Shown: positions 16,721-26,564, numbered from the stretch's first letter. The stretch is DNA of 64,000 nt from Planctomycetaceae bacterium (GCA_020638975.1 JACKHN010000005.1:62001-126000), one strand, 5' to 3'. Notes: generated by a model from the sequence alone, not told the origin. Numbers and translations are program-made.

Positions 16721-19700
16721 CTAGGACCGCAACCAATCGTCTTCGCCAGCGAACGCTTCGTCGACATTCGCCGTGTAGTCGGACATCGAGCTACCCTCGC
16801 CTTCGCCATTTGCAGCGACGATACTGAGCGAGTCGGAGACGAAATCCAATAGACTCAACGGAATGGCGGTGTTGATACCGAGTAAGAGCGTATCGTGCGC
16901 CGGGGTCGCGTCGGCTGCATCGGCGACTAGGTCGAGTGTGCCAACGGAGTTGGCGACGAACGGTACGGTGAACAGCAATGCCTCGCCTGCGCCCAGCGTC
17001 GATTGCGTGAAGGCACCCACTTCGTCGATCAACCCTGGCGTCGCAGCATTGCCGCTGCGCCCGTTCGAGAAGACCGTCGCATGCTTAATCGTACCATTGA
17101 CCGATGCGAGGCTGGAGTCATAGATCACGTCCAGGTAGGCTGCGAAAACGCCTTGCGGAGTTTGCCGAATGTCTTCGACGTACGCATTCAGGTTGAAGCT
17201 TTGCCCCACACTGATCGAATCAATCGGCGTCCCATCGGTGGAAGCTGCCTCGAGCCGTATCCGGACCAAGTCGTTTAACGCGACCGAAATCGTCACCGTG
17301 GCCGCGTTCGAGGTCAAAGTACCGTCGCTGGCGGTGTAAGTAAAACTGTCGGTTCCCGAGAAGTTGCTGTTTGGTGTGTAGTTAAACGCCCCATCGCCGG
17401 TTAGAGTCACCGTCCCATTCGTGGGAGAACTTTGGAGCGTCACGGTGAGCGAGTCGCCATCGGCATCGCTGTCGTTGGCGAGCACTCCGGTCGCGGCATT
17501 GACCGACAGAACCTGATCGACACGGGTCGTATAGCCATCGTTTGCGGCAATCGGTGCATCGCTTTGCGGGATCACCGTAATTGTCACCACCGTCGGCAAC
17601 GAATTCATTAGGCCGTCGTTCGCGACGTAGCTGAACGTGTCGGTACCATTGAAGTCGCCGTTTGGCTGGTACTGAAATGAACCATCGTCATTCATTGCGA
17701 CGACACCGTTCGAGGGAGCTGTCGTAATGATTGCGGTCAAGGGATCGTCGTCGACGTCCGAATCATTAAAGAGTACTCCGGCGGCTGCGTCGATTGTCAA
17801 CGTTTCGTCTTCGTTGACCGCGTAGCTGTTGCCAATGGTCTCTGGCGCGGTGTCAACGGCAATCGTAACGGTCGCTTCATTGGATTCGCCGGTGTTGTCC
17901 GCTACCACGTAAGTGAACGAATCGAAGCCGTGGTATGTCGCATTGGGCGAATAGGTAAACGATCCGTTTGACTGGAACGAAAGCGAGCCATTGGTTGTGG
18001 AGTTCTTGATCGTGGCGTTCAGTGTGTCGCCATCAACGTCAATATCGTTACTGAGGACGCCGTTCGCGATGTTAACGATTAAACTGCCATCCACAGGTAC
18101 TGAATACGTGTCGGGCGTCGCACTGGGCAAGTCGTTGATTCCGTGAACAAGAACGGTGACGATCGCTGCATTTGAGTCGAGGGAACCATCGTTTAAGCGA
18201 TAGGTAAACGTGTCCGTACCACTGAAGTCTGCATCGGGAGTGTAGGTGAACGAGCCATCGTTCTGCAGGGCCAGCGTCCCGTGCATAGCTCCGCTAGTCA
18301 CAGAAATAGTTAGCGCGTCGCCATCGGGATCGTCGTCGTTTGCAAGCAGCCCGTTCGTGGCGCTGACGGTCAAAACAGCGTCTTCATCGACGCTATAGCT
18401 GTCCGCGGTAGCTATCGGAGCGAGATTAATATCGTTGACGGTGATGGTCACAGTGACGGTGTTCGAGTCAAAAAATCCATCATTCGCGTGGTAAGTAAAA
18501 GTGTCTGTGCCCACGAACGTATCTGCTGGTTCATACACGAACGATCCGTTCGCATTCAATGTCAACGTGCCGTTCGATGGATTGCTAACGAGTACCGCCG
18601 TCAGCGTATCGGCATCCACGTCGCTATCGTTCTTGAGGACACCGTTCGCCGCGGAGACGTTTAGAACGCCGCCTTGATCGAGCCCGTACGAATCATTGAC
18701 TCCGACCGGAGCGTCTTCCAAACCTTGCACCAACAAGGTCACTGTGGTTGACCCCGATTCCCGTTGGCCATCGCTGGCTTTGTAGGTGAATGCGTCGGTT
18801 GCGCTGAAGTTAGCAACCGGTGTATAGGTAAACGATCCATCCGAGTTCAGTGAGAGCGTACCGTGCTCGGGGGCTTCGACTAGAATTGCCGTCAACGTAG
18901 CGCCTTCGGGATCACTGTCATTCACGAGTACTCCATTTGCGGCCGTGACTGTCAGGCTGCCATCTTCTTGGAGGGTATAGGAATCGACGTTCGTCAGAGG
19001 GGCACTGTTGATCGCGTTGACCGTAATCGTAGCTGTCGTCGTTGCCGAAGTCCTTGTTCCATCCGTAGCCGTATAAGTGAAGCTGTCGATGCCTTCGAAG
19101 TTGACATGGGGTGTATATGTGAAGGAACCGTCAGCGTTCAGTGTCAAGGTACCGTTGGTTGGCGCAGTGACTTGCTGCGCAGTCAGCGAATCGCCATCAC
19201 CGTCCGTGTCGTTGTTCAACACGCCGAGGGCCGTTGCTACGGTGAGTGTGTTGTTCTCATCAACGGAATAACTGTCCGCAGCAGCAACAGGAGTTACATC
19301 ATTCACGTTAGTCAAATCGATACGGACATTGACTTGAGACGTCGCGCCATCGATTCCGGTCGCATTGACGACCAATAAGAAGCTGGGAGTGGTCTCGAAA
19401 TCGAGGGCAGCGCTGTCTCCCACCGTGATCTGACCTGTTTCTCGGTTGAGCCGGAATGCAGCATCCGACGCGTCGACTTCGTTTTGAATCACTGGCGTAA
19501 AGGCTGCGATGGTACCGGGGTTCGCAGTGGCTTGACCATTGATGAAGAAGCTTGGCGTCGAAGAAATCCCCAAAGTGACAGCGGCATCACGGTCACGCTG
19601 GATGCGTGCATCGATTGCCGGGTCGGTTTGGTCGCTCGCAAACTGAGTCATATTCAGACCGAGTTGCTGCGCGTATTGGTTGAAGAATGTCGTGGGATTC

Positions 19701-22700
19701 GAAGCGGCATTCCAGTCAGCTTGGTTCGTGAACAGTAGATCCACCATCTCGTCGAACTTTCCTTGTCGCGACGCGGCTTCTGCCACGCGGGCTGCTGCGA
19801 GGCTGTTGGGGAAGACGGTGCTATTGGTCGACGAGTTGAACAGCAACAGATGCCGTCTTACGACAAGCAAATCGCCCTCGAAATCGGATTCGAGTTGTTC
19901 GAGAACAGGGTGAATATCTTTGCAGTGCGGACACGACAAATCCATATACTCGATCAATACGACAGGCGCAGTCGGATCGCCGGTAAAATGATCGTCGGCA
20001 GCAAGTTGCAGCGCGGGACTGATGCTCGGATCATTGATCTCAAAGACAACGGGATTGCCCAGTTCGGCCTCCGGTGTCACCGTGCCGACAGCGGTGCCTG
20101 CTGGACTATTCTCAGCCAGCGTGAAGGTGTTCGTCGAGTCGACTTCGTTCACGGTAATGGTAACCGTAGCCGTATTCGACAGGGCGGTCCCATCACTCGC
20201 TCGATAGGTGAACGTGTCCGTGCCAAAAAAATTGCTGGTGGGAGTATATGTGAACGATCCGTTACCACTGAAATTAAGCGTGCCGTGAGCCGGCTGTGTA
20301 ACAACGACCGCCGTCAGCGAGTCACCATCGATATCGGTATCGTTCTTCAACACACCCGAGGCAACGACGACGCTTAAGATCCCGTTTTCGTTGACGGAAT
20401 AAGCATCAGCGTTCGCGATCGGGGCCGAGTTCGACCCGTCGGGAACTTCGGTTCCGCCAGCGCGAATTGTACTGGCCAACGTCATGTTTCCAGCCATCTC
20501 CTCTGCCATGGCGACGGTCTCTCGAAACATAACCGTCGGCGAATCGGATGACGCAAAGAACCATGCGATCGAAAGGTACTGTGATTCGATGCCCAACTCG
20601 CCGAAGTTGTTTTCAGCAAAAGTTTGACCGCCATCCAATACGATTGTCGAAATTTGATCGTTGCTCACTACGGCGTTAGGAACGGTCGTCGATTCTTCTC
20701 GATCAAGTAGCGCCGTGGGCTGCCGCTCGACAATTTGATACGTCCCGGAAGGCAACTCAGTAAACGAGTAAGCTCCATTGGTATCTGTGAGAATTGTTCG
20801 TGTTAGCCCAGCGCCAGTCAGAGTGATCTGTACACCAGGCACGCCAACTTCCCCTGTCTCTCGCAGGCCGCTGCGGTCCGCATCGATATAGGCAAAGCCG
20901 GACAAGCTGTTATTGGCGACTGCGGTCACGTTCAGGGTTGCCGTCGCTGAACTAGTCAATCCGTCAGTGTCTTGAATCGTGTAAGTGAAAGTGTCAGTGC
21001 CAATGAAGCCTTCCGCAGCGAGATATGTCACCGTACCGTTGTTGAGCGTTACCGTACCACCCGCCGTCCCTTGCGTAACACTTGTGATGGTAAGCGTCTG
21101 AACTCCATCGGGAGCGGAAGTGTCGTTTCCAATCAGGTCGAGCGTCCGTGGGGTCCGTGAATTGCTGAACGTAATGCTGTCCGCGACGGCGACGGGTGGA
21201 TCGGGTTGAGCATTGACCGTGACGGTGACCGTTGTGGGACTGCTCTGATTTGTTCCATCAGTGGCAACGTAGGTAAAGGCATCCGTCCCAAAGAAGTTGA
21301 GTGTCGGCGTATAGGTGAACGAGCCGTTGCTGTTTAGCGTCAGCGAGCCGTTCGCGGGCTGTGTGTTGACGGTTGCCGTGAGCGCGGAGCTGGTTTGGCT
21401 TGTATCGTTCGCTAAGACGCTGTTCGCGACAACGACCGTCAAAACTGCGTCTTCGTTCACGCTGTAGGAATCTGCCTGAGTCACTGGCGCGTTGTTATCG
21501 ACGGCGACACCAAAGTTCCGGTCGACCACTTCTCGCCCGATTTGCACCGTTACCGAGTAGCTGTCGGAAGCCGCCGGAGCGGTCAATCGCAATCCGGAAT
21601 CAATTTGAGCCCTCACCCGATACGTACCGGGGTCGACTTGAAATAAGTAGCGACCTGTGGAGTCCGTCGTGGTGGAAAGCTCGCCCGGATCCAAGACACC
21701 GTTATTGTTGGCGTCGATATAGACCGTGGCTCCTGCACGTGCCGTTTCACCCGTATCGCGCGTGCCGTTTCGGTTTGTGTCGTTGAATTGCGTGCCCGAG
21801 ATCTCGCCGCGTCCCACGATCGATTGGATTACGACTAACTGATTATCGGTGCTGACTGGAAGCTCACCGTAAGGCGACGGATTGGCTCTGGTTGGCAAAG
21901 CGGCAATTTCATCGGACGAACGCAAATCGAGCACTTGGCCGAACACCGTAAACCCGCCGCTGTTCGTGGAACTATCGAGAAAAGTATTCTCATCATGCAA
22001 GTTGACGAAGAATTGGCTCGTCGCGCTGTTCGGGTCGCTTGTCTTGGCCATCGCGACGGTGCCCCGAACGTTCGAGATTCCAGGCTCGTTTTGAATCGGC
22101 GGATCTGTGGGCACACTGCTGAACTGTGATGTGCTGGTGAATGTCGTCGAAGTCGTTCTGAACCCGCCCCCTTGAATCACAAAATCATGTGTCAAGCCGT
22201 TGAGACCGGTGGTGTTTGCCGATCGATGGAAGAACGAGTTGATGTAGTCGCCATCGTTGACGTAGTTCAAAAAGTTGTTAACCGTGCCTGGCGTCTCGGT
22301 CTCAAACAACTCGATCACAATCGAACCGAAGTTTGTGTTAAGTGAGACGATAGGATCGTCGCTGTAAACGAGAATGATCTCTTCGCCGTCCTGCAGGATG
22401 TGGCTACCGAAATCTTCGGAAATTTGCCCGTTCACAAACATCTGAACGGTATGCGTTGTGTCGGCAGTGTTCGTGAACAGTTGAGTCGCACTCAACACGG
22501 CGTTGGCATTGTTCCCTGCGAGGCCGGCGTCGGTCCGCCAAACGTCAAAGAAATCCCCTAGTGTCGCACTGGTCGACGACATCGTCTGCAACACGCCATC
22601 CGCCGAGTTAGTAAACACGTCTGCCGTCGTGGTGTCAGACTTAACGCCAATATTCGCTGGGATGGAGATCTGCTGACCGTTGGCAAAGACGGTCAGTCGC

Positions 22701-22942
22701 GAAGTCACCATCGTGCCTTCGCCTTCGGCTTGAATTGCGGCATGATTCGCCTGAAACATCGTCTGCGCGAGAGGCTGAGAGGAGTCCTCTCCCAGGAAAT
22801 CTGTCTCGACAGCCGCTAGCGCCAACGGCGAACCGGTGAGTACCAAACGCGGATCAAGTGATTCCAGAAACAACCGTCTTCCACTTCGTCGTTTGACCGA
22901 GCGCCGACGAGTTTGCTGACGCTTCTTGTTTTCGTAACGCAT
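16721..22942 (-). CDS. Giant surface protein: cyclophilin domain, Ig-like/VCBS repeats and a DsbA-like domain inside a cadherin repeat
   Basis: 2073 aa. The N-terminus is a basic stretch with RRLFLESLDPRLVL, a planctomycete export-type leader (compare LEPR-XLL proteins). Residues about 65-195 form a small beta domain (LTVFANGQQISIPANIGV; MFVNGQISEDFG). Residues about 196-377 are a cyclophilin-type peptidyl-prolyl isomerase with FHRS, FVIQGGGF, GTVAMAK and SQFFVNL. Two SdrD-B-like modules (about 379-475 and near 690-780) and about ten cadherin/VCBS-type repeats (DSYSVNED ... GSFTYTP ... GTDTFTY) follow. A cadherin repeat at about 937-1212 is split by a thioredoxin-fold DsbA-like domain (about 982-1150) with active site CPHC at 1004-1007. 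The C-terminal 200 residues look cohesin-like. Extracellular adhesion plus folding catalysis is inferred. Confidence 0.9.
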   Translation of the reverse strand: MRYENKKRQQTRRRSVKRRSGRRLFLESLDPRLVLTGSPLALAAVETDFLGEDSSQPLAQTMFQANHAAIQAEGEGTMVTSRLTVFANGQQISIPANIGVKSDTTTADVFTNSADGVLQTMSSTSATLGDFFDVWRTDAGLAGNNANAVLSATQLFTNTADTTHTVQMFVNGQISEDFGSHILQDGEEIILVYSDDPIVSLNTNFGSIVIELFETETPGTVNNFLNYVNDGDYINSFFHRSANTTGLNGLTHDFVIQGGGFRTTSTTFTSTSQFSSVPTDPPIQNEPGISNVRGTVAMAKTSDPNSATSQFFVNLHDENTFLDSSTNSGGFTVFGQVLDLRSSDEIAALPTRANPSPYGELPVSTDNQLVVIQSIVGRGEISGTQFNDTNRNGTRDTGETARAGATVYIDANNNGVLDPGELSTTTDSTGRYLFQVDPGTYRVRAQIDSGLRLTAPAASDSYSVTVQIGREVVDRNFGVAVDNNAPVTQADSYSVNEDAVLTVVVANSVLANDTSQTSSALTATVNTQPANGSLTLNSNGSFTYTPTLNFFGTDAFTYVATDGTNQSSPTTVTVTVNAQPDPPVAVADSITFSNSRTPRTLDLIGNDTSAPDGVQTLTITSVTQGTAGGTVTLNNGTVTYLAAEGFIGTDTFTYTIQDTDGLTSSATATLNVTAVANNSLSGFAYIDADRSGLRETGEVGVPGVQITLTGAGLTRTILTDTNGAYSFTELPSGTYQIVERQPTALLDREESTTVPNAVVSNDQISTIVLDGGQTFAENNFGELGIESQYLSIAWFFASSDSPTVMFRETVAMAEEMAGNMTLASTIRAGGTEVPDGSNSAPIANADAYSVNENGILSVVVASGVLKNDTDIDGDSLTAVVVTQPAHGTLNFSGNGSFTYTPTSNFFGTDTFTYRASDGTALSNTATVTITVNEVDSTNTFTLAENSPAGTAVGTVTPEAELGNPVVFEINDPSISPALQLAADDHFTGDPTAPVVLIEYMDLSCPHCKDIHPVLEQLESDFEGDLLVVRRHLLLFNSSTNSTVFPNSLAAARVAEAASRQGKFDEMVDLLFTNQADWNAASNPTTFFNQYAQQLGLNMTQFASDQTDPAIDARIQRDRDAAVTLGISSTPSFFINGQATANPGTIAAFTPVIQNEVDASDAAFRLNRETGQITVGDSAALDFETTPSFLLVVNATGIDGATSQVNVRIDLTNVNDVTPVAAADSYSVDENNTLTVATALGVLNNDTDGDGDSLTAQQVTAPTNGTLTLNADGSFTYTPHVNFEGIDSFTYTATDGTRTSATTTATITVNAINSAPLTNVDSYTLQEDGSLTVTAANGVLVNDSDPEGATLTAILVEAPEHGTLSLNSDGSFTYTPVANFSATDAFTYKASDGQRESGSTTVTLLVQGLEDAPVGVNDSYGLDQGGVLNVSAANGVLKNDSDVDADTLTAVLVSNPSNGTLTLNANGSFVYEPADTFVGTDTFTYHANDGFFDSNTVTVTITVNDINLAPIATADSYSVDEDAVLTVSATNGLLANDDDPDGDALTISVTSGAMHGTLALQNDGSFTYTPDADFSGTDTFTYRLNDGSLDSNAAIVTVLVHGINDLPSATPDTYSVPVDGSLIVNIANGVLSNDIDVDGDTLNATIKNSTTNGSLSFQSNGSFTYSPNATYHGFDSFTYVVADNTGESNEATVTIAVDTAPETIGNSYAVNEDETLTIDAAAGVLFNDSDVDDDPLTAIITTAPSNGVVAMNDDGSFQYQPNGDFNGTDTFSYVANDGLMNSLPTVVTITVIPQSDAPIAANDGYTTRVDQVLSVNAATGVLANDSDADGDSLTVTLQSSPTNGTVTLTGDGAFNYTPNSNFSGTDSFTYTASDGTLTSNAATVTISVALNDLVRIRLEAASTDGTPIDSISVGQSFNLNAYVEDIRQTPQGVFAAYLDVIYDSSLASVNGTIKHATVFSNGRSGNAATPGLIDEVGAFTQSTLGAGEALLFTVPFVANSVGTLDLVADAADATPAHDTLLLGINTAIPLSLLDFVSDSLSIVAANGEGEGSSMSDYTANVDEAFAGEDDWLRS

Positions 22943-23539
22943 TGATTTGCCTTGTTCTAGCTAGGCTTTCGGACTTGTTTTTGATCTACAACGGTTCACA
23001 TAGAAGGAGCGAATTCGCCTGATAGGCGTGTTCCGGCTTCAAGTGTATTAATGGAACTAATCCCTGAAATCGCTGCCTCTCGCCCCGCAACACCACGAGC
23101 GGTTGAGTTATTCTGCCTGCTTGGACGCCGTCCACATGCAACCTCTCATTTTAATTGGCGCCTGAGATTCGCAATGAAATCTCCTTTGAAACTAGAGGAA
23201 TCGGTCCTCTTTGGACTGCGAAACGGGGCCAAAAGTTCCGAAAATAACGGTTCTCCTTTATCTAGGGCCGATTCGCTGGGCGATGGTAACGGAATCGACG
23301 CACCCCACCCGCAGGGATGACGAGATTGATCTGCCCCGTTTGGGTCGGCGTGATCACCGTTGAGAAAGGGCCACACGACGGTGGCGCGAGGCACGATCAA
23401 CGCGGACCCAGCCCAAGCGTTCCAGATCGCTCAAGTACAGTGTCGCTCCCACACTGCTAGAATCGCAGAGCGTCATCATGAAGCCTGAATATTGCTACTG
23501 CTTGGGTGATGCTGAACCAGCATCGCGTCGCTATCTCCG
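22943..23539. other. Gene-free stretch upstream of the giant surface protein
   Basis: Six hundred bases without a convincing gene; the short open frames lack family features. This is the upstream region of the minus-strand surface protein gene and the region beyond the thioredoxin-like gene. No strong promoter or repeat was recognised by eye. Confidence 0.5.
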
Positions 23540-24079
23540 TCACGTGTTGCACGTGGCCGGCGCCCTGAAGACGGAGGTACGTCCCGAAAAAGGCGACGGG
23601 CTCCAAGTCGCCGTTTGTGGTTGTGAATACACTAGCGGCTGCGGTCGAGCGACAGGCACTACTTGGGGAACTGTGCCATCTTGATATTTGGCGAGTGTTA
23701 CTTTCCAAGCGTCGCTGGCGGCGTGACCAGCGTGGCGGTAGAGGATTTTCTTCGTTGTTTTGTCGATGATGACCGAGTGAGGGTATTCCGTTACACGAAA
23801 GGCATCTGCTACGCGTTGTCCATAACTGGAGTTTGCATCGACTTTACAAAGTACATACGCGTTTAGAAGTTCGCGAGAAGGTTGCGTAGTTTCGCCTGAA
23901 CTCGAGGTAACAACAGAAGTTGGAACGAGCGCGTCGCGGCTGATGATTAGCAAAAGCGGTCGTTCTGTTGCTCGCGCCACTTTTAAGGCTTCGCCATAGC
24001 TCGTAAGCCAACTCACTTCGTTGGCATCAAGACTAGCTGTGATGACCGACAACAGCAGAAATACAAGTCCCTTCTTCAT
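23540..24079 (-). CDS. Small secreted thioredoxin-fold protein without CxxC
   Basis: 179 aa. Signal peptide at residues 1-19 (MKKGLVFLLLSVITASLDA). The mature part begins EVSWLTSYGEALKVARATERPLLLIISRD, the first strand-helix pattern of thioredoxin-like DUF255 proteins, and continues with NAYVLCKVDANSSYGQRVADAFRVTEYPHSVIID, where cis-Pro would be expected (YPHSV). The CxxC redox pair is absent at its normal place, so this should not be an oxidoreductase; the only Cys residues are single. The C-terminus is Pro/Gln/Ser-rich. It lies downstream of the thiol-related giant surface protein's opposite end, but no shared role can be shown. Planctomycete secreted proteins of this kind are usually listed as hypothetical. 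Confidence 0.75.
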   Translation of the reverse strand: MKKGLVFLLLSVITASLDANEVSWLTSYGEALKVARATERPLLLIISRDALVPTSVVTSSSGETTQPSRELLNAYVLCKVDANSSYGQRVADAFRVTEYPHSVIIDKTTKKILYRHAGHAASDAWKVTLAKYQDGTVPQVVPVARPQPLVYSQPQTATWSPSPFSGRTSVFRAPATCNT

Positions 24080-24308
24080 CTTACGTTATGTCCTTTCTTG
24101 AGCATCCGGGGAAATCGCTAAACGACACCACCGGGTTTCTAATCGAGAACGCGAGCCGATTGAGAATAGTGAGCATAGCTAGGAAGGGAGATATAAGCAA
24201 CTTGCGGTACTTGTCGGAAGTGCGATTCTCAGACGGACCGTCATGCGATCGAATGGCATCTCGCTCGCAAGGAGGGGTGACAGCTGCTCGTCGAACTGGT
24301 GGCGGAGA

Positions 24309-25802
24309 TTAGCCGGACCGTTGCTCTGTGATTTCGATCGCTTTCAGAAGCCCGCGAGCCTTGTTGAGTGTCTCTTGGTACTCGAGTTCAGGCACGCTGT
24401 CGGCAACGATTCCGGCCCCGGCTTGCACGTAGGCCTTGCCGTTTTTGATGACCATCGTCCGCAGCGCAATACACGTATCCATGTTGCCACCGTAGTCAAA
24501 GTAACCCACTGCGCCGGCGTACGGGCCACGGCGGTGAGGTTCGAGCTCGTCGATGATTTGCATGGCACGGACCTTTGGAGCGCCGGAAACCGTCCCCGCC
24601 GGGAGCGATGCCTTGAGAGCGTCAAATGCGTCTTTGCCGTCGGCCAATTCACCGGTGACATTCGAGGTAATATGCATCACGTGGCTATATCGTTCGATGA
24701 CCATCACGTCCGAAATCTCGACGGTTCCGTACTTCGCGACGCGCCCGACGTCGTTGCGACCCAAATCGACGAGCATGACGTGCTCGGCGCGTTCTTTGGG
24801 ATCGGCCAGCAGTTCTTCACCCAGTCGCCGGTCTTCCTCTTCGTCGTGACCGCGTTTCCGTGTACCGGCCAACGGACGCACCGTGACCTTGCCATCCATC
24901 ACGCGGCACATAATCTCGGGCGAACTTCCAACCAGAGTCACCTCGGATGAACGCACAAAGAACATGAAAGGGCTGGGATTTACAACCCGCAGCGTGCGAT
25001 AGATTTCGAACGGATCGGACTTAATGTCAAGTTCCAAACGCTGACTAATGACCACCTGAAAGATGTCACCCGCACGAATGTATTCGACGCACTTGCGAAC
25101 CGCGTCTTCAAAATCAGCCTGCTTGAAGTTTGAGCGGTAGGGAATCTCCGGAACGCCGCTGGTGTCGATATCCGCTACAGGCAGCGCATCCGTCGGCGTC
25201 GACAGTTGCTCGACTAACGCATCGACGCGGCGTTTCGCATCGTCGAAAGCCGCTTCGGCGTTCGCACCACTTTCGTCGATGTGAGCCATGGCGATGACGA
25301 ACATCGTCTTACTGACGTTGTCGAAGACAGCCATATGGTCGTAGAAACCGAAACACAAATCAGGCAACCCGCGATCGTCTTCGGGTGCGTTGGGAAGATT
25401 CTCGGTGTATCGAACGACGTCGTAGCCCGCATAGCCGACGGCGCCTCCCGCGAAGGGAGGCAGGTTCGGAAGGTGCGCTGCCTTGAACTCGGCCAGTCGC
25501 TTGCGGATCTCTTCCAGCGGGTCGACCGCTTCGTATTGCTCTCGAGTCCCTTCAGAAACGACGGTAACAACGTTGCGTGTGGCGCTTAACTCAAGAAACG
25601 GGTCAGCCGCCAAGAAACTGTACCGCCCGACCTTCTCTCCACCGATCACGCTTTCGAACAGGCAGGCACTTCGACCGTTATCGATGCGATGAAACGCCGT
25701 CACCGGGGTCAATGCATCGCTGAACAGACACCGCCAGACAGGAACTAATTGGTGTTCGCGGGCAAGTTCTTGAAAGGTGGCGAAGTCGGGAAAATGGCTC
25801 AT
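24309..25802 (-). CDS. trpE: Anthranilate synthase component I
   Basis: 497 aa. TrpE makes anthranilate from chorismate with glutamine-derived ammonia (TrpG), the first step of tryptophan synthesis. Seen: SACLFESVIGG, corresponding to the tryptophan feedback site region; VVISQRLELDI; PSPFMFFVRS; LAGTRKRGHDEEEDRRL; LVDLGRNDVGRVAKYG; VMHITSNVTGEL; GTVSGAPKVRAMQIIDELEP; and GNMDTCIALRTMVI with AGIVADSVPELEYQET at the end. The set is complete and the length standard. No trpG, trpD or Trp-rich leader peptide is seen beside it. Transcribed divergently from mcsA. Confident call, although PabB and isochorismate enzymes belong to the same superfamily. Confidence 0.95.
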   Translation of the reverse strand: MSHFPDFATFQELAREHQLVPVWRCLFSDALTPVTAFHRIDNGRSACLFESVIGGEKVGRYSFLAADPFLELSATRNVVTVVSEGTREQYEAVDPLEEIRKRLAEFKAAHLPNLPPFAGGAVGYAGYDVVRYTENLPNAPEDDRGLPDLCFGFYDHMAVFDNVSKTMFVIAMAHIDESGANAEAAFDDAKRRVDALVEQLSTPTDALPVADIDTSGVPEIPYRSNFKQADFEDAVRKCVEYIRAGDIFQVVISQRLELDIKSDPFEIYRTLRVVNPSPFMFFVRSSEVTLVGSSPEIMCRVMDGKVTVRPLAGTRKRGHDEEEDRRLGEELLADPKERAEHVMLVDLGRNDVGRVAKYGTVEISDVMVIERYSHVMHITSNVTGELADGKDAFDALKASLPAGTVSGAPKVRAMQIIDELEPHRRGPYAGAVGYFDYGGNMDTCIALRTMVIKNGKAYVQAGAGIVADSVPELEYQETLNKARGLLKAIEITEQRSG

Positions 25803-25937
25803 CCTGGATCTCTGTGCGAGCGGTATTGGTCGTCATGCGAGCGGAACGAATGCTCGCAACAGGTGGTTCCCCCGTCGACGGTCACAACCTTTGCCAAGCT
25901 TATCAATGCCTATGGGCACCCACAACGTGGGCTTACC

Positions 25938-25965
25938 TTGACACCCTAGTCGGCACGGCTAGAAT
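25938..25965 (+). promoter_or_regulatory. Sigma-70 type promoter for mcsA-mcsB
   Basis: TTGACA at 25938-25943 and TAGAAT at 25960-25965 are separated by 16 bases. The -35 box is a perfect match and the -10 box differs at one position. Transcription would start near 25972, about 85 bases ahead of mcsA. It lies in the divergent trpE-mcsA gap. Confidence 0.65.
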
Positions 25966-26057
25966 CCTTACTGAATCGTAAGTCGTGATATATTGAGACT
26001 TTGGAACCGCTCTGCTAAACTTCGCCCGCGGTTATCCGCAGCGAGACAGGATTGACG

Positions 26058-26564
26058 ATGAAGTGCCAGCGCTGCGAAAAGCCGGCGACTTTCCACATTA
26101 CCGAGTTGACCGGTGATGCTCCGCAGGAAATCCACCTGTGTGAGGACCACGCCCGCAACTACCTGCAACAATCCGACGAAGCGGAAGCCCCTTCGCCGAC
26201 TCTGGCGGGAATGCTGGCCCAACAGTTGAAGTTAGGGCAAACGGCTCAAGAACTGGCTCGACTGGACAAACAATCGTGCCCGGTCTGCGGAATCACGTTC
26301 TACGAGTTTCGACAGCAAGGTCGGTTGGGGTGCCCGCACGATTATGTCAGCTTCGAGGATGAATTAGAACCGCTGATTAACAACATTCATGGGGCACGTG
26401 AGCACGTCGGCAAGCGTCCCAAGCGAGCGGCCAAGAGTACGGATCGGCGGACGGATTTGATCCGACTCCGACGCGAATTGAAGGAAGCAATCGAAGCCGA
26501 GAAATACGAACGGGCTTCCGAATTGCGTGACGAAATCCACAAGTTTGAAGAAGAAGACAAGTAG
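26058..26564 (+). CDS. mcsA: McsA-like zinc/UVR-motif protein, activator of McsB
   Basis: 168 aa from the ATG at 26058, preceded by CAGGA. McsA in Bacillus binds zinc and stimulates the protein arginine kinase McsB. Seen: CQRCEKPATFHITEL (first Cys pair, residues 3-6) with LCEDHA; a second cysteine set CPVCGITFYEFRQQGRLGCPHDY; and a C-terminal UVR motif DLIRLRRELKEAIEAEKYER with ASELRDEI. This is the same domain order as Firmicute McsA. The kinase gene begins 53 bases downstream. A sigma-70 type promoter lies upstream. No ctsR or clpC, the usual Firmicute neighbours, is in the window. Confident family call; the partner relation follows from adjacency. Confidence 0.92.
   Translation: MKCQRCEKPATFHITELTGDAPQEIHLCEDHARNYLQQSDEAEAPSPTLAGMLAQQLKLGQTAQELARLDKQSCPVCGITFYEFRQQGRLGCPHDYVSFEDELEPLINNIHGAREHVGKRPKRAAKSTDRRTDLIRLRRELKEAIEAEKYERASELRDEIHKFEEEDK

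Noticed and set aside
16617..16736. Longer purC frame overlapping the giant protein's end
   Set aside because: It would add 40 residues and overlap the adjoining gene. purC homologues start near the ATG at 16616.
16721..22942. CRISPR or DNA tandem repeats
   Set aside because: The repeated text reflects about ten divergent protein repeats (VCBS/cadherin type), not short identical DNA repeats with spacers.
23051..23320. Plus-strand frame of 89 codons
   Set aside because: Composition is random-looking and no ribosome site or motif is visible.
25803..26057. Trp leader peptide and attenuator upstream of trpE
   Set aside because: The minus-strand sequence upstream of trpE has no short frame with adjacent Trp codons and no terminator hairpin with a T tract.
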